DNA from: Locusta migratoria
Taxonomy: Eukaryota; Arthropoda; Insecta; Orthoptera; Acrididae
DNA: 64,000 bases
NCBI GenBank assembly: GCA_026315105.1
Contig: CM048746.1
Span: 564,337,940-564,401,939, forward strand
Reading direction: 5' to 3'
How positions within the stretch are numbered: the first letter of the stretch is position 1; every line of letters begins with the position of its first letter. Positions 32,706 through 44,242 of the stretch are shown here, one piece after another. A program made the position numbers and the translations under genes. The notes beneath the pieces are model-generated. The model did not search any database. It was not told the origin of the DNA and worked only from the letters and a program-made list of their open reading frames with translations.

Positions 32706-34236
32706 TACCGGGTGATCAATAAGTCAGTATAAATTTGAAAACTTAATAAATCACGGAATAATGTAGATAGAGAGGTAAAAATTGGCAGACATGCCTGGAA
32801 TGACATGGGGTTTTATTAGAACCCCCCCCCCCCCCCGCAAAAAAAATCAAATATCAAAAATCAATAATTAGCATAACAAATTAACACAAAGCAATGGTGA
32901 TGTTCTTTACAGGAAACGCTCAATATGTTCACCATCATTCCTCAACAATAGCTGTAGTCGAGGGAAAACGTTGTGAACAGCATTGTGAAGTATGTTCGGA
33001 GTTATGGTGAGGCATTGGCGTCGGATGTTGTCTTTCAGCATTCCTAGAGATGTCGGTCGATCACGATACATTTGCGACTTCAGGTAACCCCAAAGCCAAT
33101 AATCGCACGGACTGAGGTCGGTGACCTGGGAGGCCAAGCATGACGAAAGCGGCGGCAGAGTACACGATCATAACCAAACGACGCGCGCAAGAGTACTTTC
33201 ACGCGTATAGCAGTATGGGGTGGAGCGCCATCCTGCATAAAAGTCGTACGTTCCAGCAGGTGTTTATCAGCCAGGCTGAGTATGATGCGATTCTGTAACA
33301 TATCGGCGTACCTCTCACCCGTCACGGTAGCAGTTACAAAACCAGAATCAAGCAGTTCCTCGAAGAAAAAAGGCCCAATAACGGTAGATGCGGTGAATCC
33401 AACTCATACCGTGACTTTCTCGTCATGCAATGAAGTTTCCATGACAGTTCTATGATTGTCGGTAGCCCAAATTCTGCAGTTGTGGGCGTTGACAGACCAT
33501 CGGGGAGTGAAACGAGCTTCGTCGGTCCACAACACGTTACTCAAACAATCGGCATCTTCCGCCATCTTTTAAAACGCCCACATCGCAAATGCCCTCCGCT
33601 TCACTAAATCGCCAGGTAACAGTGGTGCATGATGCCGATGGATTTTGTAAGGATGGCATCGGAGGGTACGCCAACCAAACAGTTGTGTATGGAATGCCGG
33701 TGGAACCTGCGACTGCACGAGAGCTGACTTCCCCGTGCGTAGACGAACCCGCTACAGTCTCCATTTCCTCCTGAATTGTCTCGGCAGCATTACGCCTTGT
33801 GCTCGGTTGGCCACTACGGGGTCTATCGTCTAAACAATCCATAGCTTCGAATTTCGAATTCATTCTCGCCATAGATGCATTTGTCAATGGACCTTTACGC
33901 GTTCGAATCCCCTTCCTATGGCGATAGGATCGTAACGCTGAACTAGCACATTCCCCATTCTGACAATACAGCTTCACTAAAAGCGCCTTTTCAGGTAACG
34001 TCAACATGCTGCGACTGCTGGTGCATCTGATTCTCTCTCTCATTACAGATCCTTTTATACACGATTTTCATGCGTAGTCACTGACGTTTTGCTGTCCCAG
34101 CCCCATCTGACATTGTTTGAACTTTTTTTTCATTTCTTTTTGTCTAATAAATTCCCATTAAATTGCAAGCATATGTGTCAATTTTTACGTCTCTATCTAC
34201 ATTAGTCTGTGATTTATTAAGTTTTCAAATTTATAC
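32706..34236 (-). mobile_element. Tc1/mariner-superfamily element (copy 2), near full length
   Basis: Left terminus CCGGGTGATCAATAAGTCAG at 32708 after TA (32706-32707); the right terminal repeat ends, truncated by about 10-15 bp, at about 34236 (AAATTTATACTGACTTTTT). Same family as 4911-5605. A minus-strand transposase is largely present but frameshifted. A C-run at 32822-32836 interrupts the 3' region. Confidence 0.88.
32907..34043 (-). pseudogene. Transposase of Tc1/mariner superfamily, third catalytic residue Asp
   Basis: The minus-strand N-terminus (from 34043) has MLTLPEKALLVKLYCQNGEC as the helix-turn-helix start and CLDDRPRSGQPSTRRNAAET as the linker. The centre (33080-33325) holds ERTTFMQDGAPPHTA with the second catalytic Asp. 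The C-terminus (32907-33137) has DLSPCDYWLWGYLKSQMYRD, where the third position is Asp as in mariner rather than Glu. By my count about 42 residues separate these two Asp, longer than the DD34D of mariner and near the DD41D group. A one-base deletion within the SPDLSPCD region and another frameshift near 33540 inactivate it. Confidence 0.8.
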
Positions 34237-34320
34237 TGACTTTTTAAAAACTTAATAAATCACGGAATAATTTAGATAGGTAAAAATTGGCACACGTGCT
34301 TTGAATGACATAGAGTTTTA
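34237..34320 (+). mobile_element. Left end of a third copy of the same TIR element (orphan)
   Basis: AAAACTTAATAAATCACGG and the following about 60 bp repeat the left sub-terminal sequence of copies 1 and 2. It lacks the outermost 30 bp and is joined tail-to-head to copy 2. Its right end is probably TTTTTGATCACCCAG at 37219-37233, beyond a LINE. Confidence 0.65.
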
Positions 34321-37214
34321 TTAAAAAAATTGTACTGACTATTTTCCACCCACATGAACCACAGACATTGCCGAGGTGGGGTGGCTTGCGTGCCTCATCG
34401 ATACAGATAGCCGTACCGTAGGTGCAACCACAGCGGAGGGGTAACTGTGGAGAGGCCAGACAAATTTGTGATTCCTGAAGAGGGGCAGCAGCCTTTTCAG
34501 TAGCTACAGGAGCAACAGTCTGGATGATTGACTGCGCTCGTCTTGTAATATCACCTAACATGACCTGTACCATGCAGTTTCGTTTAACGGCTGAAAGCAA
34601 TGGGAAACTACAGTCGTTAATTTTCCCGAGAACATGCAGCTCTACTGTATGAATATATGATGGTGGCATCCTCACGGGTAAAATTTTCCGGAGGTAAAAT
34701 AGTTCCCCATTCGGATCTCCGGGCGGGGACTACTCAGGAGGATGTGACCATCAGAAAAGACAGAAGTCTACTGGCATTCTACGGATCGGAGCGTGGAATG
34801 TTAGATCCCTTAATCGGGTGGGAAAATTAGAAAATTTAAAAAGGGAAATGGATAGGTGGAAGTTAGATGTAGTGGGGATTAGTGAAGTTTGGTGGAAAGA
34901 GGAACAAGATTTCTGGTTAGGTGAGTACAGGATTATAAATACAAACTCAGGAGTAGGACTGTTAATGAATAAGAAAATAGGAATGCGGGTAAACTACTAT
35001 GAACAACACTATGATCGCATTATCGTAGTCAAGATACTTAGTCAACACCGACCACAGTAGTACAGGTTTATATGCCAAATAGCTATGCCGATGATGAGGA
35101 GATGGAAGAAATATATGAGGAGCTAAAGGAAATTATTCAGACAATTAAGGGAGAGGAAAACTTAATTGTGATGGGAGACTGGAATTTGGTAGTAGGAAAA
35201 GGAAGAGAAGGAAAAATAGTACGTGAATATGGACTGGGCAGAATTTTGCACGGAACATAATTTAATCGTAACAAACACCTGGTTTAAGAATCATAAAAGA
35301 AGGTTGTATCCGTAGAAGAGATTAGGAGACACCGGAAGGTATCAGATTTTATAATGGTAAAACATAGATTTCGGAACCAGGTTTTAAACTGTAAGACATT
35401 ACCAGGGGCAGATAGAGACTCTGACCATAAATTATTGGTCATTAACTGTAGGCTGAAACTGAAAAAAAGGCAGAAAGGTAGGAAAATAAGGAGATGGGAC
35501 TTGGATAAATTGAGGGAACCTGAAGTTCTTAAGAATTTCAGAGGGAGCTTTAGGCAACAATTGACAAAAACTGGGGGAAATAAAACAGTAGAAGAGGAAT
35601 GGGTAGCATTGAGAGATGAAATAGTAAAGGCAGCAGAGGACAAAATAGGTAGAAAGGCAAGACCTACAAAAAATCTTTGTATATCACAGGAAATACTAAA
35701 TTTAATTGATGAAAGTAAAAAACTATAACATTGCAGTAAATGAAACAGGCAAAATTGAGTACAGACGACTAAGAAATGAGATTGACAGGAGTGGCTAGAA
35801 GCCAAATGCAAATCTGTAGAAGAATGTATAACAAGGGGAAAAGTAGATACTGCCTACAGGAAAATAAACGAGACATTTGGGAACAAGAAAAACAGCTCTA
35901 CGAATATCAAGAACTCAGATGGAAAACCGTTCTCAGCAAAGAAGGGAAAGCTGAAAGGTGGAAAGAGTACATAGAGGATCTCTACAAGGGAAATGAACTT
36001 AGAGGCAATGTTGTAGGAAGGGAAGAGGAAGTAGATAAAGAAAATAGGAGATACTATACTAAGAGATGTATTTGACCGAGCCCTGAAAGATCTAGGTCGG
36101 AACAAGGCCCCGGGAGTAAATGACATTCCGTCAGAGCTACTAAAGGCTGTAGGAGAGCCAATCACGAGGAAACTATTTCACCTGGTGTGTAAGATGTATG
36201 AGACAGGCGAAATACTCTGACTTTAAGAAAAATGTAATAATCCCGATTCCAAAGAAATCAGGAGCAGACAGGTGTGAAAATTACATAACCATCAGTTTGA
36301 TAAGTCATGGTTACAAAATTTTAACACGAATTATCTACAGGAGAATGGAAAAGCTGGTAGAAGCTGACCTTGGGGAAGATCAGTTTGGAATCAGGAGGAA
36401 CGTAGGAACCCGGAAGGCAATACTCACTTTACGACTTATCTTAAGACATAGATTAAGGAAAGGCAAACCTATAATTTTAGCTTTTCTAGAATTGTAGAAA
36501 GCTTTTGACAATGTTGACTGGAATACACTCTTCCAAATTCTGAAGTCCTCAGGGGTAAAATACCGGGAAAGGAGAGTTATTTACAAATTGTACAAAACCC
36601 AGACAGCAGTTATTAGACTCGAAGGGCATAAAAGGAAAGCGATGGGAAGGAATATGACGGTCGCAGTACAGAGGATATTAAATGCAGAATGGCAATGGGA
36701 AGAAAAGCATTTTTGAAAAAGAGAAATTTGCTAACATCAAATATTAAAATAAGTGTAAGGAAGCCATTCTGAAGGCATTTGTGTGGAGTGTGGCCTTGTC
36801 CGGGAGTGAAACATGGACGATACAGAGTGTGGATAGGAAGAGAATAGAGGCTTTTAAAATCTGGTGCTACAGAGGATTGCTGAAGATTAGGTGAGTAGAT
36901 CGCATAACTAATGAAGAGGTACTGAACAGAATTGGTGAGAAAAGGAAATTTTGGCATACCTTGACTAAAAGAAAGGACCGCTTGGTAGGACACATTCTTA
37001 GACATCGAGGAATCGGGAATCGTAAATTTAGCATTGGAGGGAAGTGTGTGGGGTAAAAATCGTAGATGGAGACCAAAATACGCACATAGTAAACAGATTC
37101 AAATGGATGTGGGTTGCCTTTCTTATGAGGAGATGAAAAGGCTTGCTGAGGATGGAGTAGGGTGGAGAGCTGCATCAAACCAGTCTCCGGACTGAACACC
37201 ATAACAACGACAAC
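34321..37214 (+). mobile_element. RTE-like LINE with internal deletion
   Basis: Same family as 1-314. The 5' leader is GC-rich (34330-34780). The endonuclease domain begins RIGAWNVRSLNRVGKLENLK and runs through VVGISEVWWKEEQDFW, IVMGDWNLVVGKGR and DSDHKLLVINCRL. Reverse transcriptase blocks follow: DFKKNVIIPIPKKSGADRC, LVEADLGEDQFGIRRNVGTR and KAFDNVDWNTL. The segment with the catalytic YADD box is missing (jump near 36660-36700), and the copy resumes at the C-terminal WRAASNQSPD block (about 37165-37194). Several frameshifts and stops. Inactive. Confidence 0.9.
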
Positions 37215-37218
37215 TTAC

Positions 37219-37235
37219 TTTTTGATCACCCAGTA
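37219..37235 (+). mobile_element. Orphan right terminus of Tc1/mariner-type element (copy 3)
   Basis: TTTTTGATCACCCAG then TA: the outer end of the inverted repeat seen at 5590-5603. It pairs with the left end at 34237, with the LINE 34321-37214 in between. Confidence 0.7.
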
Positions 37236-37379
37236 CGTATTGACTAATTAGTTAAAATCTCTAGAGTTGGCGTTGTTTGTTCATATTTTTATTGCGGTTT
37301 TATCCGTGCACAAGTAGTTGTTTACACTCGTTTTGCTGCATGGGAGTGTCCACGCGTATATAGATGCCTTGTCGGGGTC

Positions 37380-37545
37380 TGCGCTGCCGCTTTCGCTTGA
37401 AGTTCGTCCCCCTCGGGCATGGGTGTGTGTGTTCGTGTGATGACCTAGCATAAGTTTTAAATTTATTAAAGTAGTTTGTAAGTCTAGGGACCGATGACCA
37501 CAGTGGTTTGGTCTCATAGGGCTACAAACATCTGAACATGTAAAC
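37380..37545 (+). mobile_element. Degenerate SINE related to type B
   Basis: Keeps CCCCCTCGGGCATGGGTGTG from the head end, then AGTAGTTTGTAAGTCTAGGG, CGATGACCACAGTGGTTTGG and ACAAACATCTGAACATGT. The tRNA-like 5' part is lost. Confidence 0.75.
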
Positions 37546-38660
37546 ACGCGTTTTGCAATGGTATTATGGCGGCGAGTACAAAAACGCTGACTTCACTAAC
37601 TGCCCTAATACTGCTATCAGTATTGCCGATATAGTTAATGTCTGTCTGTCTGTCTGTTTGTGATTCATATCAGAGAGATGTATCTTCAACATTGTAACGG
37701 ACATTATAGTATTGACTTCCTTCGCTGGAAGCTCTGTTGTACACTCACGTGGAGATGCAGTTCGCGAGCTCCTATACGTGGATTAGGCCCGCAGTCACGG
37801 TAGCCTGCGGCTAGCTTTTTCCTAGGCTGCCACATTAGTTTCGAAACAGTGCGCACACGTCAGTAATCACCTTCCATTTAACTAACGTATTATGTAAAAA
37901 TGCATGTCAGTAAGCAAGTACGTTAGTACTCACGGACCTTAGAAATCCCGACAGAGGCTTTCCCTGCCTGTTCCGTAGTTTTCCAGAATCTTGTTTTCTC
38001 GAGGTCTAGGCGTTTCCACCCTTAACGATCATATTTGTTACCTGAAGTGAATACTTCAATTTACTCGACCTTCGAACGTAGTCCGTCGAACGATGTTAAC
38101 CGAAAGATCATTTTTGTGTCTGAATTTCAGTGCAGTCCGGTGTAAAAGCCCTTCCGCTATGCAAGCACGATATTAGGAAGTGTATGGAAAAAATGCGAAA
38201 TAAACAGTGAACGGTCGAAGCTCAAGATGTATAACACAGTACAGCAGAGTCCAAACCATTACGAGATTTGTATCCGGCATCTTGTGTTTTCATCGTTATT
38301 TGACACAGGGATCCCGTGATTACAAAGCGATGAGCTTCCAGACACACGTAGGGTGTGCCTTCTATTTGTGATACACAAGTGTCATGTTGTGAATGACTCT
38401 TGGAGATTTGGAAACCTGAATGTCTTTGTTCTAAACTTGTCCGCACACGGCTAGATGTCTTTATTTGTGTGATAGGTCTCTGCGGCAACTCACTTTATAT
38501 TCAACACATTTATTTGCGATGGTAATATATTCATATCATATGACACATATCTGGTCTCTCGCGTCGCATGCCAACACCAGGATCATAGAAAGCAATTTCG
38601 CAGTCTTGCACACCTTATGCTTGGACTGTCCACTGTTAATATTATGAGTCTATTCAACAG
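37546..38660. other. Intron interior, no gene recognised
   Basis: A (CTGT)n run lies at 37641-37658; otherwise no recognisable gene or repeat end. Confidence 0.45.
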
Positions 38661-38880
38661 TACTGTCCGTAGCCGGCCGCGGTGGCTGAGGGTACTGAGG
38701 CGCTTCAGTCACGGTCTGCACGGCCACTACGGTCGGGGGTTCGAATCCTCCCTGGGGCATGGATATTTGTGCCGTCCTTAGTTGTAAGTAGTTCATAAGT
38801 AGTTTGTACGTTTAGGGACTGATGACCCCGTAGTTAAGTCCCATAAGATTTACAAACATTTAAACATTTTACTGTCCGTA
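38661..38880 (+). mobile_element. tRNA-derived SINE, type A, with target-site duplication
   Basis: Body 38672-38869 starting GCCGGCCGCGGTGGCTGAGG. Flanked by exact 11-bp TACTGTCCGTA at 38661-38671 and 38870-38880. Tail ACAAACATTTAAACATTT. Confidence 0.96.
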
Positions 38881-39128
38881 TCTCCATCTTAGCACTGAAA
38901 GTGAAAGGGGGTTGCGTATTGTTCAAGACATTTTCCTTTCTGTGTTTAAGGAGCTTGATGCAGGGCTCGGTAAAAAATGGTCCCGCATTTCAAAACATAA
39001 CTCCATAGAAAGATACAGAGAAAATACCGGCACAAGAAAGGATGGAAACGGCTGCGAGCAAGATCAGCACTGTATGCTAGATGATCAGACCGCTCCCAAA
39101 CGAACTTTTTAGAATAACGAAATGCCAA

Positions 39129-39450
39129 GATCACGGTATTTCGTCTTTATTTATAACAGACGACCGGTTTCGATGTACAGAGACATCTTGTACACAATAT
39201 GGTACTTTTTATGTACATATAATCACACGAGTTTTATATCTGACAACCAAACGGCATGTTTTAATGTGTGACGACCTACCAGCACTATCCAACTTGCTAC
39301 AATATGCATTTATGTAATAATGTTATAATATTTGTGCAGAGACCAAAAGATGCTATCTGTGTACATCGAAACCGGTCGTCTGTTATAAATAAAGACGAAA
39401 TACATCGAAACCGGTCGTCTGTTATAGATAAAGTCGAAATACCGCGATCT
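39129..39450. repeat. Foldback element with tandemly duplicated right arm
   Basis: The left arm 39129-39180 contains CACGGTATTTCGTCTTTATT and ACAGACGACCGGTTTCGATG. Its complement occurs twice on the right: 39361-39402 and 39404-39450, each with ATCGAAACCGGTCGTCTGTT. The outer copy extends to CGAAATACCGCGATCT, matching the outer end of the left arm. Spacer about 180 bp. Related to the foldback at 15733. Confidence 0.85.
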
Positions 39451-39584
39451 CAGCATTTCATTATTCACAAAATACATTTATAATATCGCTCCCTGCTATG
39501 AGAATTTTAGAAGAACTTTTTAGAGCTGTAGCAAACTGTATGTGTTCGGTAGAGAGTAACGAATACTTTTTGCTGACTCCAAGT

Positions 39585-39799
39585 AATGAATCGTTGCCGC
39601 GGCGGAGCGACCAAGTGCATTGTGGCGCTATGCTACGATGCGCGAGGCCGTTCCACGTCGAGGGTTCGAATCCCCCCATGGGCATGTATGTTTGTGCCGC
39701 CTTTCGTATAAGGTAGTTTATAAGTAGTTTGTAAGTTTAGTGACTGATGTCCCCGCAGTTAAGTCCCATAAGCTTAATAAACACTTGAAATGAATCGTT
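39585..39799 (+). mobile_element. SINE, third head type (A') on a type A body, with target-site duplication
   Basis: Body 39596-39788. The head GCGGAGCGACCAAGTGCATT followed by GTGGCGCTATGCTACGATGC differs from types A and B, but box B (GAGGGTTCGAATCCCCCC) and the 3' body are those of type A. Flanked by AATGAATCGTT at 39585-39595 and 39789-39799. The same head occurs at 54181. Confidence 0.9.
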
Positions 39800-40295
39800 A
39801 CTCACAAATAAATTTCGTTACTCGCATGAATGCATTCAGTTACTCTCATATACCGTATCGATACGAACTCTGTAACAAAAACCGATACGGCGAATGCATA
39901 TATTTTGTGATACTATTTATCATGAGATGAGTAATTTATATAGACATCTGTAACGAATTTTAAGCCCGTATTGCGTAGCTCTATGAGTTCACAAGGTTAT
40001 TTTTGTTATTAAACATTTTCGATTATACTTCTTGGCCTCGATGATCTGACGTACGCTTTTAATGCAAACATACGTTTTATGGTACTTTTTACCTGTAAAT
40101 GTTTCAGTTTAGTGGTTAATTATATGTTTTTGAACTTGTATGCTAAAAGAAAAAGAAATGTAAAAGATACTCAAAATTTATCATGTACATATTTTCATTC
40201 ATGACAGTATTATCTAAATTGTTAATTCAGGAAGGCCGTCAAGGACACGCGTGTTTTCAGAAGGTTCTTTGATGATGAAGATCATCATTTAATCT

Positions 40296-41640
40296 GCAGT
40301 GAAAATGGTTTTTAGGCCAAAAGTGCAGACATTCAGGTCCATATGGAGAAGGATAAGGGTGGAGATGCTTCAGGACAAGGAAATTAGACACAAATACATA
40401 ACAATGATCTCAAAAACGTATCGGTTAGTTAACTGTAGTCGTTTACAGTCATTGGAAGAGGAATGGACAAGGTACAGGGACACACCACTAGAAGTGGCTA
40501 GAGAATGTCTAGGAACAGAAGTGTGTAGAGACAGGAAGAAGCAGACAGCTTGGTGGAAGGACACAGTGAAGGCAGCCTGTAAAAAGGAAAAGAAGGCATT
40601 TCAAAATTGGCTCCATAGTAAAAATAAGGCAGACAGAGAAAGTTATGTCGAAGAAAGAAAAAAATCCAAACGGGTAATTGCAGAATCCAAGCAGAAATCG
40701 TAGGAGTACCTTCGAAATAAGCTAGGAACTAAGGTTCAAGCCACGGGAAAGCCATTCTGAAGCATAATTATCAATCTCCGAAAGGAGAGAAAAAGGAATT
40801 AACAAGTGTTTTGGACAAGGCAGGAAAGCTGCTGGTGAAATCTGTGGATGCCTTGGGTAGATGGAGGGAATATTTTGAAGAATTGCTCAATGTTAATTGT
40901 TTAATGATGTGTCAGATTTTGAGAAAGAATGGGATAGGAATGACGATAGAAGTAAGCTCACACTCTAGGAAGTGGAGAAAATGTTCAATAGATTGCATTG
41001 TAATAAAGCGTCTGGGATGGATGAAATTAAGCCGGAATTCGTCAAATTTAGTTACACAGGATAACTGAAAAGGCGTTGGAGCGGGCCAGATCTTGAATGA
41101 AGGTGTAGCAATGCTAATGCAATGAGTGCTCAGCTAAGATCTACTCTCTTCTGCAAGAAGGAAGTCAGTACCAAGACTAAGTTAGCAGTACACCGCTCTA
41201 ACTTTCAACCAAATTTGTTATATGGGAGTGAAATCAAATGTTTGTTCAAATGCGCGCAGCTAATCCTCCGTGGCTGTATGGGAGTGAAAGCTGGGTGGAT
41301 ACAGGTTACTTTATTAATGAGATTGAGGTTACAGATATGAAAGTAGCAAGAATTATTGGAGGTACTAATAGATGAGAATAATAGCGGGAGGGTGTCCATA
41401 ATGAGGAATTCCAAGAAAAATTGGAAATGAACACCATAGACATGCAGTTAGAGCGAACAGGCTGAGATGATGGGGTCATGTTACACGCATGGGAGAAGTA
41501 AGGTTACCTAAAAGCCGCGGCAGCGGAGTGTAAGAGGAGTCGAGGAAGACCAAGCAGAAAGTACTTAGAGTCTGTGAAGAATGAAGTAAAAGGCATAACA
41601 TCACACGAAGCATCAATGTTAACACTTTTGTGTCCCGTTG
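40296..41640 (+). mobile_element. Second LINE family, internally deleted
   Basis: The linker region between endonuclease and reverse transcriptase is in frame at 40299-40703: WWKDTVKAACKKEKKAFQNW and ESYVEERKKSKRVIAESKQK, then SVDALGRWREYFEELLNVN at 40851. The reverse transcriptase core is missing. The C-terminal tail survives in pieces near 41150-41640 (LYGSEIKC, ESWVDTGYF, LEMNTIDMQLERTG). Many stops. Distinct from the LINE at 34321 by sequence. Confidence 0.8.
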
Positions 41641-41654
41641 CCGCCGATTGTCCT

Positions 41655-42003
41655 AGGTGTCGGTGGCCGAGTAGAGAGAGACCGACATAGGGAAATAGGA
41701 TGCACGCGTGTGCGGGTACAGAGACTGAGGTGATCAGCCAGTGGGACGGCAGAAACTAGAAACACTAAGCTAGATTAGAACAAGATATATATTTCGTAGA
41801 AATAATACAATACTTAACTTGGAGGGCAGCATACTAGTGGAATGCTGGTACATAGTTTAACTAAGTAGCGGCCTGCCTACTGATGAGAGACTTATCGGGT
41901 GCCTGTCCTATAGCCAAGTGACCGATGCAGTTCAGTGGTGTCCACGAGCGGAGTTGCAGCAGAGGGCGATCGTGACCGACGTCTTAAGAACGCCGCGCCG
42001 CTA
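41655..42003 (-). mobile_element. LTR fragment of the gypsy-related family
   Basis: Minus-strand LTR closely similar to the solo LTR at 25283: shared GTGTCGGTGGCCGAGT, GAGAGAGACCGACA and GCAGCAGAGGGC. It lacks about 90 bp at its TGTGG end (break at 42003) and has a small insertion near 41790-41835. No target duplication. Confidence 0.88.
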
Positions 42004-42239
42004 TTAAATGAAACCTTACAACTTATTCACTTACATAAAATTGTCACATTTGTTTACTTTTTAACATAATGATAAAATCTATTCACAGGTTGTCACATCT
42101 TTAAAAAATTTCTGACCCAGTTAATAAGGAGGTTTCGAACAGAGAGCAGACGGGAACTGAAAGGACATACGAACAGAAAGGATACACGAACACAAACGAG
42201 GCAGAGACATATCTGCTAATCGTATTTATACTTAATTGA

Positions 42240-42480
42240 ACTAAGCGTATGTCATTTTTGGCCGGGAGATCCCATAGGGGATTTTTCGGCCGCCATATAG
42301 CAGGTCCTTTAGTTAACGCCGCTTGGGCGTCTTGCGTGCCGATGAAGATGAGATGATGATATTTAGGACAACACACAACACCCAGTCCACTGCCGGGAAT
42401 CGAACCCAGCTCCCCGGCGTTGTAGTCAGCGACGCTGTCGACTGAACTATGGAAGTTGACGTATTTATAGTAAATGTTAG
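42240..42480 (-). mobile_element. tRNA-like SINE, type F
   Basis: In minus sense, the head contains GGGTTCGATTCCCGGCAGTG (box B), then GTGTTGTGTGTTGTCCTAAA, CATCATCTCATCTTCATCGG, GCGTTAACTAAAGGACCTGC and CTCCCGGCCAAAAATGACAT. This order is that of a common insect tRNA-derived repeat. Confidence 0.75.
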
Positions 42481-43175
42481 ACAGAACAATTCCATTATAT
42501 GAAGTGCTTTGACCGTTTTACCCTTAGACTTCTAACTGTACCTTGGATTCTTTTTACCTGATTTTGTTTTAAACTTAATAACATTAACTCTGCCTCGACA
42601 AAAAAGTTTTATATTGGCTTAAATATGGTAATAGTACTGCCACGATTGCGGTGTATTGTTATACATCATATCTCCTGAACTATGTGCCGCACGTCATCCT
42701 TTCTCTCACAGTGACCTTCCTCTTGGTCTGAAGGTCTTGTACGCAAGGAAAGTGGGAAAAATCTTTGGAGTTGTGTGCAATACCATTATACGAAGACATA
42801 AACTCGTTTTGATGCTTCTATGATTATAACGTAACATGAGGGCTTTTCATCTCATAGAAGCATCAAACATTTAATTACGTAAGTTAGGATATGAAGATAG
42901 CGGCAAAGATTGTAATCCATACATATCGAATTATAAAAATGTGACTATGCTCCACATAATCCTTCTAAACTGCCTGACCGGTTTCAACCACATTTGGTTA
43001 AGAGATTCCTTCCTGTCTTTCAACACTCGCTGTGTGGGTAAGAACCACATACGACTACGAAATTCGCGAAAAACTGTCACTTAATGTCACAACGTTACAC
43101 CTGTTCTAAACTGATGGATCGATTTCAACCAGATTTGGTACAAACAGTCTTTACCGTCTGACGACATTGGCTTTG

Positions 43176-43193
43176 AGGGGGGGGGGGGGGGGG
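43176..43193. repeat. Poly-G tract
   Basis: Seventeen or so consecutive G residues in otherwise AT-rich DNA; G4-forming potential. Confidence 0.9.
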
Positions 43194-43450
43194 AAGTAGC
43201 ACCTACGACGTATATGAAGTCGTAAATAATAAGTCGCCCAGAATACTGCCGTATCAAACGAGAATTTCCCCATCCAGTATTTGAGAACGAAGCATTACCG
43301 ACTTGGAACTACATTTACACGTAATTTCAAATATTTAGTAACCTTTTTCTCTCTGACAACCCCAGAAAAATAATGAAATGAAAGAAGCTTACTGTTTACA
43401 ACTTTTCCGCTCTTTAGTCGTAAAACTACGGCTCTCCGCTTGCCGTTAGG

Positions 43451-43682
43451 AATGTGAAATGTTTTCCGCGGTGGAGTAGCCGAGCGGTCTAAAGCGTCTC
43501 GCTGCGGAGCGCGAAGTTGCTCGCCGTGGAGGTTTGAGTCCTCCCTGGGGCATGGGTGTGTGTGTGTGTGTGTTTGTCCTTAGGTTGGTTTACCTAGGTT
43601 TAAGTAGTTTGTAAGCTACGGACTGATGACCACGCAGTTTCGTCCGATAGATTTACAAACATTTGAACAATGTGAAATGTTT
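43451..43682 (+). mobile_element. tRNA-derived SINE, type B, with target-site duplication
   Basis: Body 43465-43668 with GTGGAGTAGCCGAGCGGTCT, box B altered to GAGGTTTGAGTCCTCC, an expanded (GT)n at 43555-43571 and tail ACAAACATTTGAACA. Exact 14-bp duplication AATGTGAAATGTTT at 43451-43464 and 43669-43682. Confidence 0.96.
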
Positions 43683-43855
43683 GTACACCTAAGGGACAAT
43701 CAGCTGAGGCCATCGGTACTTAGACTTACAAACTACTTACACTTCCTATGCTAAAGACAGCACACACACCCATGCCCGAGGGATAATTCGAACCTCAGAT
43801 GGGAAGCAACCACGCAATACGTGTCATGAGGCTTTAGACCGCACAGCCATTACTT
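43683..43855 (-). mobile_element. Old degenerate SINE
   Basis: Minus-strand relative of the A/B SINEs (CATCGGTACTTAGACTTACA, GATAATTCGAACCTCAGATG, GAGGCTTTAGACCGCACAGC), directly abutting the target duplication of the younger type B copy. Confidence 0.75.
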
Positions 43856-44031
43856 TATAATGTATTACTTCACGAATTGTAGTCGCGAGACACTTCACAA
43901 ACAGTATACACACATACCACTGAATGTACCTTCGAAATTATATCGTGGTAAGAGATAATGATAATAATTCATTATAAACAGTTAGGTTAATGAATCACCG
44001 CCCCATTACACAAGAGCTTTCTTCACTACAA

Positions 44032-44242
44032 TGTCTATTACCAAAAAATGTTCAAATGTTTGTATAGCTTATGGGACTTAACTACGGGGTCATCAGTCCC
44101 TAAACTTATAAACTACTTATCAACTAGCTTATCCTAAGGACGGCACAAATATCCATGCCCGAGGGGGGATTCGAACCCCCGACCGTAGTGGCCGTTCAGA
44201 TCGTGACTGAAGCGCCTCAGTCCACTCGGTGTCTATTACCAA
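44032..44242 (-). mobile_element. tRNA-derived SINE, type A, 5'-truncated, with target-site duplication
   Basis: Body 44045-44229; the head ends at CTCAGTCCACTCGG, missing the outer 15 bp. Flanked by TGTCTATTACCAA at 44032-44044 and 44230-44242. Confidence 0.95.

Noticed and set aside
34244..34675. 143-residue minus-strand frame
   Set aside because: It lies antisense to the 5' leader of the LINE at 34321-37214 and shows no domain.
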